Source: Phycisphaeraceae bacterium (GTDB lineage Bacteria > Planctomycetota > Phycisphaerae > Phycisphaerales > Phycisphaeraceae). From it: a DNA stretch of 53,958 nucleotides. The notes beneath the pieces are model-generated. The model saw nothing but the letters and a program-made list of their open reading frames with translations. It searched no databases and was not told where the DNA came from. The stretch is from contig PAIY01000205.1 in the NCBI GenBank assembly GCA_002704825.1, positions 1-53,958 on the forward strand. The letters are read 5' to 3'. Below, piece after piece: positions 32,696 through 45,489 of this stretch. The position numbers and the translations under genes were made by a program. Position 1 is the first letter of the stretch; each line of letters begins with the position of its first letter.

Positions 32696-35161
32696 TTATT
32701 TGGATGGATCATAGCGGACAGAAAGATTATCCAAATAGGTAATCGCAGTCTGATTGTCGTTGGCGACAAATCCATACCATGATAATTTCTTAAATGAATT
32801 CATTTTCAATTCATGGGTTTTGCTGGAGTCACCGATCGCCTGCTTGCAAGTAGCTGTGCCCTGATCCAGATTGAGTTGAATCTCAAAGTGACACCATTGG
32901 CCCGGGAAGATCGTTTCGATCGCATGGCTGTTGAGGATGGTATGTCCTTGTTGATCGATCTGAAGCGCAATACCGTTGACGTATTTGGTGTCGTTATAGT
33001 CACGTAGATGCAGATAAAACTTGCCTGGACTTTCGGGATTTTGCATCAGGTCGAATTGAATCTGGAATGTACCGGTGGTTAGTTGTTGGTCACCTTTGAA
33101 CCAACGTTGCAGCATCGGCAGCCAACTTTGATTGGACTTGGCATCGGTAAACGCCAAAGACTTCTTGCCAGTGGCCGAAACCACATCTGTCACCAGTACC
33201 GATGAACCGGATGATGCTTGAACACCGGTGACACTTTTGCCAACTGGCAGGTCTTCGAAATCATAACGTTGGTCAAAGGATTGGGCATGGTTGGTAATTT
33301 CGACATTGGTTTTGGATAGTGGTTTTGTGGACGTCTTTGACTGTTGGGTTTGAGTCTTGACCGCAAACTTAACGTTATCCAAATATGTCACAGCCTTGGT
33401 ATTACCTGCAGAGACATAGCCCAACCAGTTGATTTTGTTGAATCCTTCGGTGTTCAAGGAGTAAGTTTCTGTTCCTTGTTCTGTGGTTTGGACACATTGG
33501 CCTTGTCCATCAGTCATGTTGATTGTTGCGTTAAAATGACACCATTGGCCGGGCTTGATATGCATAGCATTTTGCTTGTTGATGGTGACTTGGCCCAGGT
33601 CATCAATATCAATGGACAAGCCGTTGACATATTGATTATTTTTGTAATCACGCAACTGAATATAAAAGCGTCCTGTCTGATCTGGCGCTTGCATCAGGTC
33701 AAAGGAAAGTTCGACGATTCCTGAGTCGATTTGATCCTTGCCTTTAAACCAATGTTGACGCATGGGGAGCCATCCCTGTTTAGCGGGCGCATCCGTAAAT
33801 GCCAAGGCATGCTTGCCGGACTGTGATACTTTGTTGGTGATTTTTATTGATGTACCTGCGGCCACCACCGAACCGGAGACGCCATCACCGACACTACGAT
33901 TTTCAAAATCTTCCAACGCAGTGTCTGCCACGGGCGTGACGGGCGTGGACTCTCGCAAAACCATCAACGGCATGGAGGTGATCAAGCCTCTTGGACTAAG
34001 CAGGTTCAAAAAACAGGCGGACGTATTGGCAGGCACGGTTGCGGTGACAACACGTTGGCTTTTATTGACCATAGCGTCAATACTTTCCCAGGGACGTTGA
34101 CGCCAATCGGAATTGGTGCTGGTGGTGTAAACCAACTGTGCCTTGTCACAGGCAACGGCAGGTTGATAGCGTGACTGTATCTGCCCCTGAGTTTGTTTGT
34201 AGTCATAACCCTGAACCAATGTCGAAGGTAGCTGCTTAAGTTTATCATCAGCAAATGCGTAGATCTCCGGCGGCTGCCAACCGGCGGTGTGACTGTGTGT
34301 CATGGCAATACGAATCGCTGCGGTTTGCGGCGATGAAACAAGCAGTCGTGATTTGCGGAAGGTGTCCAAGGTGAAATGTTTGTCGTTGGTACCGGTTAAC
34401 CAGAGGAAGGATGCTTTGGCGTCTGGCAGATACAAACTCGGATCGCAGGTTTGAATCCAGCGTTTGGAGATCGCCACTTTCTTTTCGAGTAGTTGCATGT
34501 ATTGCGGACTTTCATACATGAACCCACAACCATAAACCGGGATGGCAATCTTAAACCGATCATCAACCGAACCTGCGATACAGGTCAGGTAACCGCCCCA
34601 TGAAATCCCGGTAATGCCGATGTGTTCTGTATCAATCTGAGGAATGGATCGAAGCAATGAGTTGGCGAGCATGATCTGTGAGACGGCTTGATGCGTCCAA
34701 AGGTCCTGATCAGCCAGTGAATCACCCCCCATGGCCATCTGGGTAAAACTCCCCCAACCATCGGGACCACCATCAGCATGACGCTGGCGTTTTCCCTTGC
34801 CATCGCTGTTGATGCAGCCGGTGGTGTCCATGGCGATGGCAGCATAGCCGCGATCGTTCCAGATTTTGACCCACTGGTGAAACGCAGTCCCACCCCCACC
34901 ATGCACCAACACCATGGCAGGGACTTTCTGTCCTGGCTTGATGTCGGGCATGCCCAGATACGCAAAGACGCGCGTCGGCTTGTCTTGGAAGATGGGACCA
35001 TCATAGAAAACGGCTTTGATGTTGCCTTGATCATGTTCCGGAACATGTGTCACGGTCGGCGGCTGATCCAATCGCGCATGATCCCATGACAGTTTGCCTG
35101 CTTGAACACTGTGGCATAAGCACAATAAAACAACAGCGATCCGCCATCTTTGCCAATACAT
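32696..35161 (-). CDS. Secreted alpha/beta-hydrolase esterase with two lectin-like domains
   Basis: An 821-aa exported protein. A signal peptide (MYWQRWRIAVVLLCLCHSVQA) is followed by an alpha/beta hydrolase of the acetylxylan-esterase kind: oxyanion HGGGG (87-91), nucleophile S187 in GISWGG, acid D260 in GTNDKHF and His near 289-291. Two C-terminal copies of a beta-sandwich follow (about residues 440-620 and 645-821), each with F(E/D)x-L/S-VG, QW/SWLPM…WFKG, LRDY and a GQWCHF motif; these look like carbohydrate-binding domains made by duplication. It would remove acyl groups from a polysaccharide. It is the last gene of the pseudopilin-hydrolase-esterase operon, 22 nt after the hydrolase gene. 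Confidence 0.8.
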   Translation of the reverse strand: MYWQRWRIAVVLLCLCHSVQAGKLSWDHARLDQPPTVTHVPEHDQGNIKAVFYDGPIFQDKPTRVFAYLGMPDIKPGQKVPAMVLVHGGGGTAFHQWVKIWNDRGYAAIAMDTTGCINSDGKGKRQRHADGGPDGWGSFTQMAMGGDSLADQDLWTHQAVSQIMLANSLLRSIPQIDTEHIGITGISWGGYLTCIAGSVDDRFKIAIPVYGCGFMYESPQYMQLLEKKVAISKRWIQTCDPSLYLPDAKASFLWLTGTNDKHFTLDTFRKSRLLVSSPQTAAIRIAMTHSHTAGWQPPEIYAFADDKLKQLPSTLVQGYDYKQTQGQIQSRYQPAVACDKAQLVYTTSTNSDWRQRPWESIDAMVNKSQRVVTATVPANTSACFLNLLSPRGLITSMPLMVLRESTPVTPVADTALEDFENRSVGDGVSGSVVAAGTSIKITNKVSQSGKHALAFTDAPAKQGWLPMRQHWFKGKDQIDSGIVELSFDLMQAPDQTGRFYIQLRDYKNNQYVNGLSIDIDDLGQVTINKQNAMHIKPGQWCHFNATINMTDGQGQCVQTTEQGTETYSLNTEGFNKINWLGYVSAGNTKAVTYLDNVKFAVKTQTQQSKTSTKPLSKTNVEITNHAQSFDQRYDFEDLPVGKSVTGVQASSGSSVLVTDVVSATGKKSLAFTDAKSNQSWLPMLQRWFKGDQQLTTGTFQIQFDLMQNPESPGKFYLHLRDYNDTKYVNGIALQIDQQGHTILNSHAIETIFPGQWCHFEIQLNLDQGTATCKQAIGDSSKTHELKMNSFKKLSWYGFVANDNQTAITYLDNLSVRYDPSK

Positions 35162-35183
35162 CTGTGTACCTCAGGATTAAATT

Positions 35184-38100
35184 TTATTTGATATCAAGCG
35201 GGAACAAACCAAGCTTGGGATGCAGTGAGAACAAACCTGCCCCCTCGGCCACCGTCATCGTCTTTCGCGCATCATCGCTAATCTGCTCAAGCGTATCCGC
35301 GTCATTGATTAATGCACCAAAGCCGATGTGCTTGTATTTAGCCAACTGGTCTTTGCTGCCAATTTGAGACAAGGGGATGGCAAATTCGTAAACGGTCATG
35401 CCAGCCTGATCATCACGCTGAACACGACATCTCAGTTGCGAATCATCAAGCAACTGCCCCATCACCGGTGGGATGGGTGGCGGGCCGATCACTTCACGCG
35501 CGATAGCTGCTTGCTGATCCGTAGGCAGATGCAAGCTGATACGTCGCAACGAACCCCAATCACCGTTGGCCCGCAAATCCAAGCCAAAAGTGATTTGAAT
35601 CGAATCCCCCCGCCATGTTTGATTGGGATTGGTTGGCGGCAGGTGGGTGTCGTCTGAGACTTTGAAAATGCCATACAGCGCTTTGTCATCATGCGCCAGC
35701 GCGTAGTCAAACGAGAAATCTTTTGGACCGATCAAAGGTGCTTTGCGATATACCAGTGCCTCATCCCCGCCAACACGTTGAAACATTTCCAGTTGCCAAT
35801 CCCGCCAGTTGCCGTCGATTTTGGGGGTGTGGGTAAAGGTATTGAGCAGGGACCGAGCCGAGACCGAAGCTGTAAGTTTGCGACCTGCCTGATCCCATGC
35901 ATTGAGTCGGTAAAAACCATCGTCCAACTGCAATTGCGAACCTTCAAGAAACAGTGTCGATGACTTATTGGTTGGGATGGCAAGCGTTTGAAATTCGTTC
36001 TGAATTTGTACTTTGACTGTTTGATCCTGATCACTGAAATTTTGGACCTGCAATTGATATCCGCTGGTTGTCTTATCTTTCGTGGGCATGAGTTTCATTT
36101 TCAGTGCGTTGGCAACCACCAGCCGTTTGAAGTTGGAAAGTTCGCCAGTCTGTGGATGTTGGGATGCCAATAGCCACGTGCCGGTCTGCATCAATGTTGG
36201 AACTTGATTGCTTAAAAGAGTAGCCGTCTGCGCACCGCGCATGGCCAACATGGGGGAAGATGATTGTTCGAGAGATTGCCCGGGATATGCCTGAACCGTT
36301 TGATTCGGCAAACAATCACGCGATAAACCGATCACATAACTCGGCAAGTCACTGAGTGTCACTGTGATCATATGAGCGTCGGTAATCAATGCACTGCTGT
36401 TACCAAAACTATCACATAGCCTGACGTTGTTTTGTGCAGGAAGTTTGATGGTATGTGATTTGCCATCGGTGGACCATAAGGCAAGAATCGTCTGGCCATC
36501 TCGATCAAAGGCATAGCCTAGGACGTTCACCCCCATATAGTCGATTACACCTAGATTGGTGGTGCCTTCCAGTAGTCGCGTCATCGTCGCCACGCCCATG
36601 GTCAAAGGTTTGGGACTGATGATCGTCGGGCCGTATCGGGGGTTGGGTTCGAGATTAAAGGCCATGCCCCCACCGCGTTTGCCTAAGTCCGCTGCGTAGA
36701 AAAACCATGTTGCATCGGCTCCTTCACCGAGCACGATCAAGTGTCCGCGTAAGTTGTGACTCATCTCATCGCGGAGTTGATCGGGTGAGATGGATTGGGT
36801 GACGTAATCACCATCCCAGTGATCGCCCCATTCCGAGTGCATGATCATGGTGTCAGGGCCCATGTATTGATGAACCATCTGCACCAGGCGCTGCATCTGC
36901 GGGCGAATGCCGATCTCTGGTGGAGCTTTGTAGGTGTAATAAGCATGGGTGACAATGCCGTCCATCCACTTGCCTAATCCCAGGCGAAACATTCTCGCCA
37001 TCCAATCATTGCCTGTTTGCAGGACACCGAAGTTACATCCGAGCAATTGCGCGTTGGGGTCCGCTGCATGAATGCTCTGATACGCGGTGCGGTACATCTG
37101 CACTAACTGCTCGTCACTGCCTAACCAGTACCAATCGGGTTCCCATTGGATCTGGTAGTAGTTGTGCTTCATGTATGTGAAGCGGTGTTCGTGAAGATTT
37201 GCCATTTCCCGTGCAACTTTTTCGAGAATATTGCCATATGCTTGATCGTCACGTGGGGGATATTTTTGGGCATCGAACGTATTGCTGTAATTTTTCTGTT
37301 CTCGCAATTCACGCGGCCCGTCAATGAGCCACTGGGGCACACCGTGGGCATCGACAAGCGGAGCCATCCGGTTATCCCAGTCATAGGGCCATGCGTGTTT
37401 CAAGGACTCAGCCGTGACACGTGGTTTAAATGCATTGGGCACAGGTTCCAGTTCGTGTAACCGGCGATTACGATGCACCCAGCGAACACCCAGCGCCTTG
37501 TAATAGGCATTGTAGGGATCGCCCTGCATAAATTTGCCGGTGTCGATAAATGTTGTTCCCTGCACACCAAACCGTGAGTCATCCATATGTTTAAGTGGCA
37601 GTGCCTCAATATTCGGCAGGATACCGAAGGTCACGCATCCTGCGGGCGCAGTCCCACGCTTAGGCAGCATCACGCCGGAAAGTGACAGGCGTGCTTTGAC
37701 TTGGAAATAACCATAGCGTTCAGGTGAAAGCGTAATGGATTGACTGAAGGGGCCACTGCCTGCCGGGACAGCAATCTCGCCCTGCTTGAGCTTTTGTTGA
37801 TGATCAAATAACTGCCAGAGAATCGTTTCACCTGGTGCTCTTGAACCTTGTACGGTGAATTGCAATTCGACTTTTTCACCCGGCTCGTAGATCGCGTACC
37901 GATTTTTTGTCGACCATTTTGCCTGGAGTTTCAAGTCATTTTGCGATGAAAGTAAAAGCTGTTTTTGTGTCAGACCAAGAATATTGAGGTTGGCAAAATC
38001 ATAAACACCTTTGCCCCCATGATTCACACAACTCACACGTACCGACACCGCACCATCAGGGACTTCACGCACCTGTGCATACTTTTTCCAGTCGGCACTA

Positions 38101-38504
38101 TTGGGCACCATCAACTTGGGGAAACCACCCAATCGCTGTCCCTTGGCATCATAAAAGAAAAACTCAAAGCAACCACGTTGGTAATCCTGTCCGCCATGTA
38201 TGATGCCATTTCCACGCAACCATGCAGAAACACTCAGTGCTTTGACATCGGGCATGAGCTTAATACTTTGCGTAATCCCCCCTCGCCCCATGTCAGAAAA
38301 TTCCATCCGCAGATACCGAAGATCACCTTCCTGCTCAATGGACAGGACTCCCCGCGATGAGTTGATTATCTCCCATGATGCAGGCGGAAAGGTCTTGTCA
38401 GCAAAGCCGCTGTTTTCGATGAGGTTGTTTGCATCCTGTGCATGCAGCAGAATCGCATGACACAAACATAGCAGCAGGACAATATGAAAAGACTTCTTGA
38501 TCAT
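35184..38504 (-). CDS. Secreted clan GH-A glycoside hydrolase with CBM9-like C-terminus
   Basis: An 1106-aa exported protein with signal peptide (…HIVLLLCLCHAILLHAQ). Residues about 25-175 form a jelly-roll of CBM4_9 type. Residues about 305-640 read as a TIM-barrel hydrolase: YQIQWEPDWYW puts a likely acid/base at E455, and IMHSEWGDHW a likely nucleophile at E558, with spacing typical of clan GH-A (GH39-like). A linker domain follows, and the C-terminus from about residue 890 (KIDGNWRDWQ…) is CBM9-like. I cannot name the substrate. It lies between the pseudopilin and the esterase genes in one operon, under the LacI-family regulator. Confidence 0.78.
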   Translation of the reverse strand: MIKKSFHIVLLLCLCHAILLHAQDANNLIENSGFADKTFPPASWEIINSSRGVLSIEQEGDLRYLRMEFSDMGRGGITQSIKLMPDVKALSVSAWLRGNGIIHGGQDYQRGCFEFFFYDAKGQRLGGFPKLMVPNSADWKKYAQVREVPDGAVSVRVSCVNHGGKGVYDFANLNILGLTQKQLLLSSQNDLKLQAKWSTKNRYAIYEPGEKVELQFTVQGSRAPGETILWQLFDHQQKLKQGEIAVPAGSGPFSQSITLSPERYGYFQVKARLSLSGVMLPKRGTAPAGCVTFGILPNIEALPLKHMDDSRFGVQGTTFIDTGKFMQGDPYNAYYKALGVRWVHRNRRLHELEPVPNAFKPRVTAESLKHAWPYDWDNRMAPLVDAHGVPQWLIDGPRELREQKNYSNTFDAQKYPPRDDQAYGNILEKVAREMANLHEHRFTYMKHNYYQIQWEPDWYWLGSDEQLVQMYRTAYQSIHAADPNAQLLGCNFGVLQTGNDWMARMFRLGLGKWMDGIVTHAYYTYKAPPEIGIRPQMQRLVQMVHQYMGPDTMIMHSEWGDHWDGDYVTQSISPDQLRDEMSHNLRGHLIVLGEGADATWFFYAADLGKRGGGMAFNLEPNPRYGPTIISPKPLTMGVATMTRLLEGTTNLGVIDYMGVNVLGYAFDRDGQTILALWSTDGKSHTIKLPAQNNVRLCDSFGNSSALITDAHMITVTLSDLPSYVIGLSRDCLPNQTVQAYPGQSLEQSSSPMLAMRGAQTATLLSNQVPTLMQTGTWLLASQHPQTGELSNFKRLVVANALKMKLMPTKDKTTSGYQLQVQNFSDQDQTVKVQIQNEFQTLAIPTNKSSTLFLEGSQLQLDDGFYRLNAWDQAGRKLTASVSARSLLNTFTHTPKIDGNWRDWQLEMFQRVGGDEALVYRKAPLIGPKDFSFDYALAHDDKALYGIFKVSDDTHLPPTNPNQTWRGDSIQITFGLDLRANGDWGSLRRISLHLPTDQQAAIAREVIGPPPIPPVMGQLLDDSQLRCRVQRDDQAGMTVYEFAIPLSQIGSKDQLAKYKHIGFGALINDADTLEQISDDARKTMTVAEGAGLFSLHPKLGLFPLDIK

Positions 38505-38556
38505 AGGTCAATTACAGCACGATGAAATTAAAAAAATGAAACGGACATCATGCACA

Positions 38557-39264
38557 TCACTGTGTAATCTGCACAAGATCTTTGTTGATGTAACGGGACT
38601 CGCCCATTGCCTTGATTTGAGCGGGGCCCATGCGATCAACATGACCATCAAGGTGTCCAAAAGCAGCGGTGTCCGAGTGTCGGGTGTGAATCGAGATCCC
38701 GCCGTTAAAGGCATAAGGTTGATAATAGTAGTACTGCTTGCCGTTACTGGAACTGACGGTGTCCACCGTAAGAAATTGCTGGGTTGGCTTGGGCGCCAAC
38801 TCAATGTTGTAAAACTGCCCGTCGCGCCAATCTTTGGAATTAACGCCAAAATAGGAATAGTTGCCGAAGTAGGTTGTGGCAATGCCGTAGGTACGATATG
38901 TGCCGTTAAACCCATCACCAATTGTCGGATCCGTCGGATAAGCGGGGCAAAACGAAATCGCTTCAGTCATATAATTGCCCTCAATCAAAAAATTGGACCA
39001 AGGTTTGGGCCCAGTTGTCCAGTAAAATCCGCCAACCACACGACCATCAAAATCCTGTGAATAGACTAACTGACATACCATCACCTGTTTCTGTGAACTA
39101 AGGCATTTGACCTGCTTTGCACTATCACGAGCTTTACTCAAGGCAGGTAGCAAGATGGCAATCAACAACGACACAATGGAGATCACCACCAACAACTCAA
39201 TAAGCGTAAACGCCCTATGCAACTTGCGTAAACATTGGGATTGGATCATCGCGGACTGGGACAT
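38557..39264 (-). CDS. Type II secretion-type pseudopilin (DUF1559-like)
   Basis: A 235-aa protein with a class III prepilin leader: basic start, then AFTLIELLVVISIVSLLIAI, with cleavage expected before Phe and the conserved Glu five residues on. The globular part has …DSAKQVKCLSSQKQ… and a C-terminal HLDGHVDRMGP segment, typical of the very numerous planctomycete pseudopilins. Start at 39264 has AAGGA upstream; the frame is open to 39285. It may assist export or anchoring of the two enzymes encoded downstream. It is the first gene of the operon, starting about 100 nt from a good promoter. Confidence 0.85.
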   Translation of the reverse strand: MSQSAMIQSQCLRKLHRAFTLIELLVVISIVSLLIAILLPALSKARDSAKQVKCLSSQKQVMVCQLVYSQDFDGRVVGGFYWTTGPKPWSNFLIEGNYMTEAISFCPAYPTDPTIGDGFNGTYRTYGIATTYFGNYSYFGVNSKDWRDGQFYNIELAPKPTQQFLTVDTVSSSNGKQYYYYQPYAFNGGISIHTRHSDTAAFGHLDGHVDRMGPAQIKAMGESRYINKDLVQITQ

Positions 39265-39360
39265 GGGGGCTTCCTTTTCGGTCAATCCATGGTGTCAGCA
39301 TCACTTTCATTTCCAAAAAAAATGCCGAAAAAAGTGACACTTCCTTGAGAACCGTGTATG

Positions 39361-39389
39361 ATTGTAGGCACGACATAACCCTTTCGCAA
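39361..39389 (-). promoter_or_regulatory. Promoter of the pseudopilin-hydrolase-esterase operon
   Basis: On the minus strand TTGCGA (39389-39384), a 17-nt spacer and TACAAT (39366-39361) give a near-consensus sigma-70 promoter. Its -35 box lies within the LacI-type operator. Confidence 0.65.
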
Positions 39390-39398
39390 GCGTTTGCG
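39385..39398. promoter_or_regulatory. LacI-family operator
   Basis: CGCAAGCGTTTGCG is a 14-bp near-perfect palindrome with the central CG of LacI/PurR-type operators. It lies 9 nt before the regulator's ATG and covers the -35 box of the divergent operon, so one bound repressor could shut both. Confidence 0.7.
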
Positions 39399-39407
39399 GA
39401 GAAAATA

Positions 39408-40442
39408 ATGACTTTTGCAAAAATGCAGACCAAGGCTGTGAGCCTCAAGGAAATTGCCGCGGCGGCCGGTGTCTCGGAAGCGACAGTCTCACGCGTGATC
39501 AACGGCAAAGGTGAACTTTCAGCCAAGACCCGGGATCATGTCATGGCTGTGGCAAGTACTTTTAACCGTCAGGAAAATCGACTCGTACGAGGTTTTCAAA
39601 CCGGTCGCACGCAACTCATTGGTGTGATGATCAGTCCCAGCAGCCCCTACTCCAGCCAGATCTTTGCGGGTGTCCATGACACTCTGCTCAAACGCGATTG
39701 CGCGCCACTGGTGCTTTATCCTGATCGCAAAAAAAACATCACCGAGCAACACCAGTTACAACGCATGCTCGAATATCGGGTCGATGGTATTTTGCTCATG
39801 CCGTCGATGTTTCAAGCGGAGGACAGTTACTTTAAAGACGCATGGGATCGCGGTATTCCGATCACCTGCATTGATGGTTGGATGTGTAAGACGCATACCG
39901 ATTTGGCAACTTTCGACAATCAACAAGGAGGCCATGCGGCTGCACAATACCTGCTGTCCAAAGGCCATCAACACATTGGTCAAATCTGCGGACCGCAATA
40001 TCATCCTGTTGCCATCGATCGTAAAAAAGGGTTTGATGCAGTCATGCAGAAAGCCGGGGTAAAAAGTTATGATCTGGAAAATCATGGCTTTGCCAGCAAC
40101 CCGGAACAAGCTCAGGCGTTTCTACGCCAACACCCTCAGATCACTGCGATTTTTGCAGCCAATGACACAAGCGCCCAAGGCGTCTATGAGGCTGCTTCGA
40201 AACTTGGACGAAAAATTCCAGACGATTTATCCGTCATCGGCTTTGCCGACTTACCCCTGGCCTCGCATCTGACGCCCGGCTTGACCACCTTTCGGCAAGA
40301 CGCCTATCAATTGGGATGCCAAGCCGTGGACTTGATGTTCAAACGCCTTACCGGCAAGCTACCCGCCGACAGCCCACAATCCCTTTACCTTCCAGTCGAA
40401 TTGATCCAACGAGAATCGGTACGCGATCTCCAACAGTCATAA
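39408..40442 (+). CDS. LacI-family transcriptional regulator
   Basis: A 344-aa regulator. The N-terminal HTH (SLKEIAAAAGVSEATVSRVINGKGELSAKTRDHV) and hinge are canonical, and residues about 65-340 form the periplasmic-binding-protein-like sensor (…LIGVMISPSSPYSSQIFAGVHDTLL…). Members usually repress sugar-use genes and release on binding a sugar. Start at 39408 is chosen for its GGAG ribosome site; the frame is open from 39345, but those codons would cross the operator. It diverges from the pseudopilin-hydrolase-esterase operon and has a matching operator between them, so it is likely both self-regulated and the operon's repressor. Confidence 0.9.
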   Translation: MTFAKMQTKAVSLKEIAAAAGVSEATVSRVINGKGELSAKTRDHVMAVASTFNRQENRLVRGFQTGRTQLIGVMISPSSPYSSQIFAGVHDTLLKRDCAPLVLYPDRKKNITEQHQLQRMLEYRVDGILLMPSMFQAEDSYFKDAWDRGIPITCIDGWMCKTHTDLATFDNQQGGHAAAQYLLSKGHQHIGQICGPQYHPVAIDRKKGFDAVMQKAGVKSYDLENHGFASNPEQAQAFLRQHPQITAIFAANDTSAQGVYEAASKLGRKIPDDLSVIGFADLPLASHLTPGLTTFRQDAYQLGCQAVDLMFKRLTGKLPADSPQSLYLPVELIQRESVRDLQQS

Positions 40443-40667
40443 ATATATTTGCCCAATTCACCCTATTCGGATACCAAACGAGCCAGTCCGTGTTTATGAG
40501 CCATGTCGCTGAGCGGTCGGGGACAACGAAACACCCTAAATAGCGATGAAGTGTATTCAAATGTTTAGCACAACAACTTATTTTTTTGATATCTCTATGA
40601 ATGATCGATAACAGCTTCGAGAATATATCGAATGCTCTGCTCTGTACCAGGATCGCAGCCCCAATTT

Positions 40668-40699
40668 AAAAAGCCTGTCCAAAAGGATTGGCTTTTTTT
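40668..40699 (+). terminator. Rho-independent terminator, possibly bidirectional
   Basis: AAAAAGCC…TCC (40668-40680) pairs with GGA…GGCTTTTTTT (40685-40699). It serves the LacI-family gene and, read the other way, the convergent radical SAM gene. The remaining 225 nt after the LacI gene show no feature. Confidence 0.75.
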
Positions 40700-40721
40700 A
40701 TTGGCGGGATGGACCACGTTC

Positions 40722-41675
40722 TCACCATAGATGCAATTGCTCTTCCTGATTTTGGGATTTGGCATGAACTGTCAGATTGGTCAGGCGACAATGACTGGAT
40801 GTCAGGTCCAGATTCTTACAACCACAGAGTGTGGTCACCAAGTCATACTTTCGAGCGATTTGATTGACTCTCGCGTAGCCACTGGCACGTACTGTCGCAG
40901 GCAAAGATACCGCACGAATCGATTGGCCTGAAACGCGCGCATCACCAGTGTTTGAAAAAGCTGAAAGAACCCGTTGGCTCAATGATTCATCGGACAGCTT
41001 CTGCTGTATTGATCGCGTGATGGCGGGTCGAAGAAACAGGTAACTGACCGATACATGCCTAATGCCAAGCTTGGCAACATTGAAAAACAAATCCTCCAAC
41101 GAGGAGGTGCTATCGGTGAGTCCTTGAATCAATGGATCAACTCGCAGAGATAGCTTCACGCCATGATCCATCAATTGTGACATACAGGCCAGACGTTGCG
41201 ATGCAGTTGGTACATTGGGTTCAAGTATCGCATTCAAATGGTCATCGGTGGTGCATAACCCTATCTGCCCGGAAACCAATTGAGGGTATTGAGCAAACAA
41301 CTTCAAAATCGGATTAGGGACGATACCTTTAGTAACGAACTGCACGCCGACCCCACGCGTCAACAACAAACGCATGGTTTGATAAGCTTGATCCAAAACT
41401 TCTGGTACTGGCATGAAGGCATCGGATGAAGGGCTGAAATAAACTGTTGCTGGTTTCTTGTGTTTTCGTTTGAGTTCATCGGCAATTTTGCCTGCGGTAT
41501 CACGATAAACTTGCACAATCGACTCACCAGGATACTGTGAATATCCACGGATATAACAGTAAATGCAATCGTGCACACAGCCGTTGGTCAGATTGACCGT
41601 AGGTATCTCCGACAAACAACGTATATTCGACGGCGTCAGAACTTTGCCTTTACGATCAATCCATTGCACGATCAT
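40722..41675 (-). CDS. SPL-type radical SAM protein
   Basis: A 317-aa enzyme with the radical SAM cluster motif CVHDCIYC (C-x3-C-x2-C) at about residues 33-40, which binds a 4Fe-4S cluster and AdoMet. YFSPSSDAFMPVPEVLDQAYQTMRL and the following FVTKG block place it in the spore-photoproduct-lyase-like family, many of whose members in non-sporulating bacteria have no known substrate. ATG 41675 is preferred to TTG 41678. It follows uvrA by 26 nt on the same strand, so a DNA-repair link is suggested by context. Confidence 0.8.
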   Translation of the reverse strand: MIVQWIDRKGKVLTPSNIRCLSEIPTVNLTNGCVHDCIYCYIRGYSQYPGESIVQVYRDTAGKIADELKRKHKKPATVYFSPSSDAFMPVPEVLDQAYQTMRLLLTRGVGVQFVTKGIVPNPILKLFAQYPQLVSGQIGLCTTDDHLNAILEPNVPTASQRLACMSQLMDHGVKLSLRVDPLIQGLTDSTSSLEDLFFNVAKLGIRHVSVSYLFLRPAITRSIQQKLSDESLSQRVLSAFSNTGDARVSGQSIRAVSLPATVRASGYARVNQIARKYDLVTTLCGCKNLDLTSSHCRLTNLTVHAKSQNQEEQLHLW

Positions 41676-41701
41676 CAAAACCCCCGTTCTGAAATCACCA
41701 G

Positions 41702-44653
<2,952 letters not shown>

Positions 44654-44822
44654 GAGGCACGCTCGATCCTTGCATCGTCCCCCGTTGACGATTGAAAGTA
44701 AAACAAAGTGTTATCGAGTTCCATCTCGACGCACTCATGTTAGGGAAATTTTAATATCAGAGCAAGTGGGATGGTGTTGGGAAAGATTGGTTAGAGTAGT
44801 TCAACGAATTAATCTCAACTTT

Positions 44823-44909
44823 CCGTCACTCCCGCGCAGGCGGGAGTCCAGTGGAACTTACAAGTGCGCACAGTATGCCACCGGATTCCCGCCTACGCGG
44901 GAGTGACGA
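44823..44909. repeat. Dispersed 87-bp repeat, copy 1
   Basis: CACTCCCGCGCAGGCGGGAG… to …CCCGCCTACGCGGGAGTGACG. Both ends fold into short CCCGC…GCGGG hairpins, and a related copy lies inverted at 52316-52404. It sits in the 451-bp gap between rpsR and uvrA, together with a very G-rich stretch near 45015-45040. It resembles REP/MITE-like intergenic repeats. Confidence 0.75.
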
Positions 44910-45043
44910 AACCTAAAAAATGCATGGAGATTAATTACTTGAACTGTTCTCGATAATGTGAGGTTTTATGGACCGCTAAACCGCAAGCGGTTTGCGAGGG
45001 ATTCCAGGGAAATTTCGGGGGCCCGGGGGGCCGGGGGGCGCAT

Positions 45044-45080
45044 GAAAAAACGGGTCACCGTGGTGGTCACCCGTTTTTTG
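45044..45080 (-). terminator. Terminator downstream of rpsR
   Basis: AAAAAACGGGT…ACC and GGT…ACCCGTTTTTT form a hairpin with a C-C mismatch and runs of A and T on either side. It lies 25 nt after the rpsR stop on the minus strand. Confidence 0.8.
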
Positions 45081-45104
45081 TGATTCGTTGCAATCAACTC
45101 GGTA

Positions 45105-45344
45105 TTACATGGTGGCCGAGGTGAAGGGCAGCAGTGCCATGTGACGGGCACGCTTGATGGCGTCAGCGACCATACGCTGTTCGCGGGCATTCAGACCGGT
45201 ACGCTTGCGGCCCTGGATCTTGCCGTTGGGGGTGAGCATGCGACGCAGGGTTTCCACGTCTCGGTAGTCGACATAGGTCGTACCATTGCTGGCGGTTTTG
45301 ATCGGGCTGACGCGCGGCTGATTGAAGTTCTGAAATTCTGCCAT
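45105..45344 (-). CDS. rpsR: Ribosomal protein bS18
   Basis: A 79-aa basic protein with the bS18 core: [19 protein letters not shown] and [28 protein letters not shown]. It binds 16S rRNA in the small-subunit platform with bS6. Normally rpsR follows rpsF and ssb or precedes rplI; here it stands alone with its own terminator, which is common in planctomycetes. GGAGG lies upstream of the ATG at 45344. Confidence 0.96.
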   Translation of the reverse strand: MAEFQNFNQPRVSPIKTASNGTTYVDYRDVETLRRMLTPNGKIQGRKRTGLNAREQRMVADAIKRARHMALLPFTSATM

Positions 45345-45489
45345 GGTGTGTTTCCTCCGTCATGGTCTTGTTAGTGGCCCGGCAAATCGACACGGGCGAC
45401 GGTTCAAAATTACAAGTCACACATTGTATGGGAAACACTCAATCTTGGCAAATAGATCATTCAATCCCCCCAAATGATGATTAATACAT

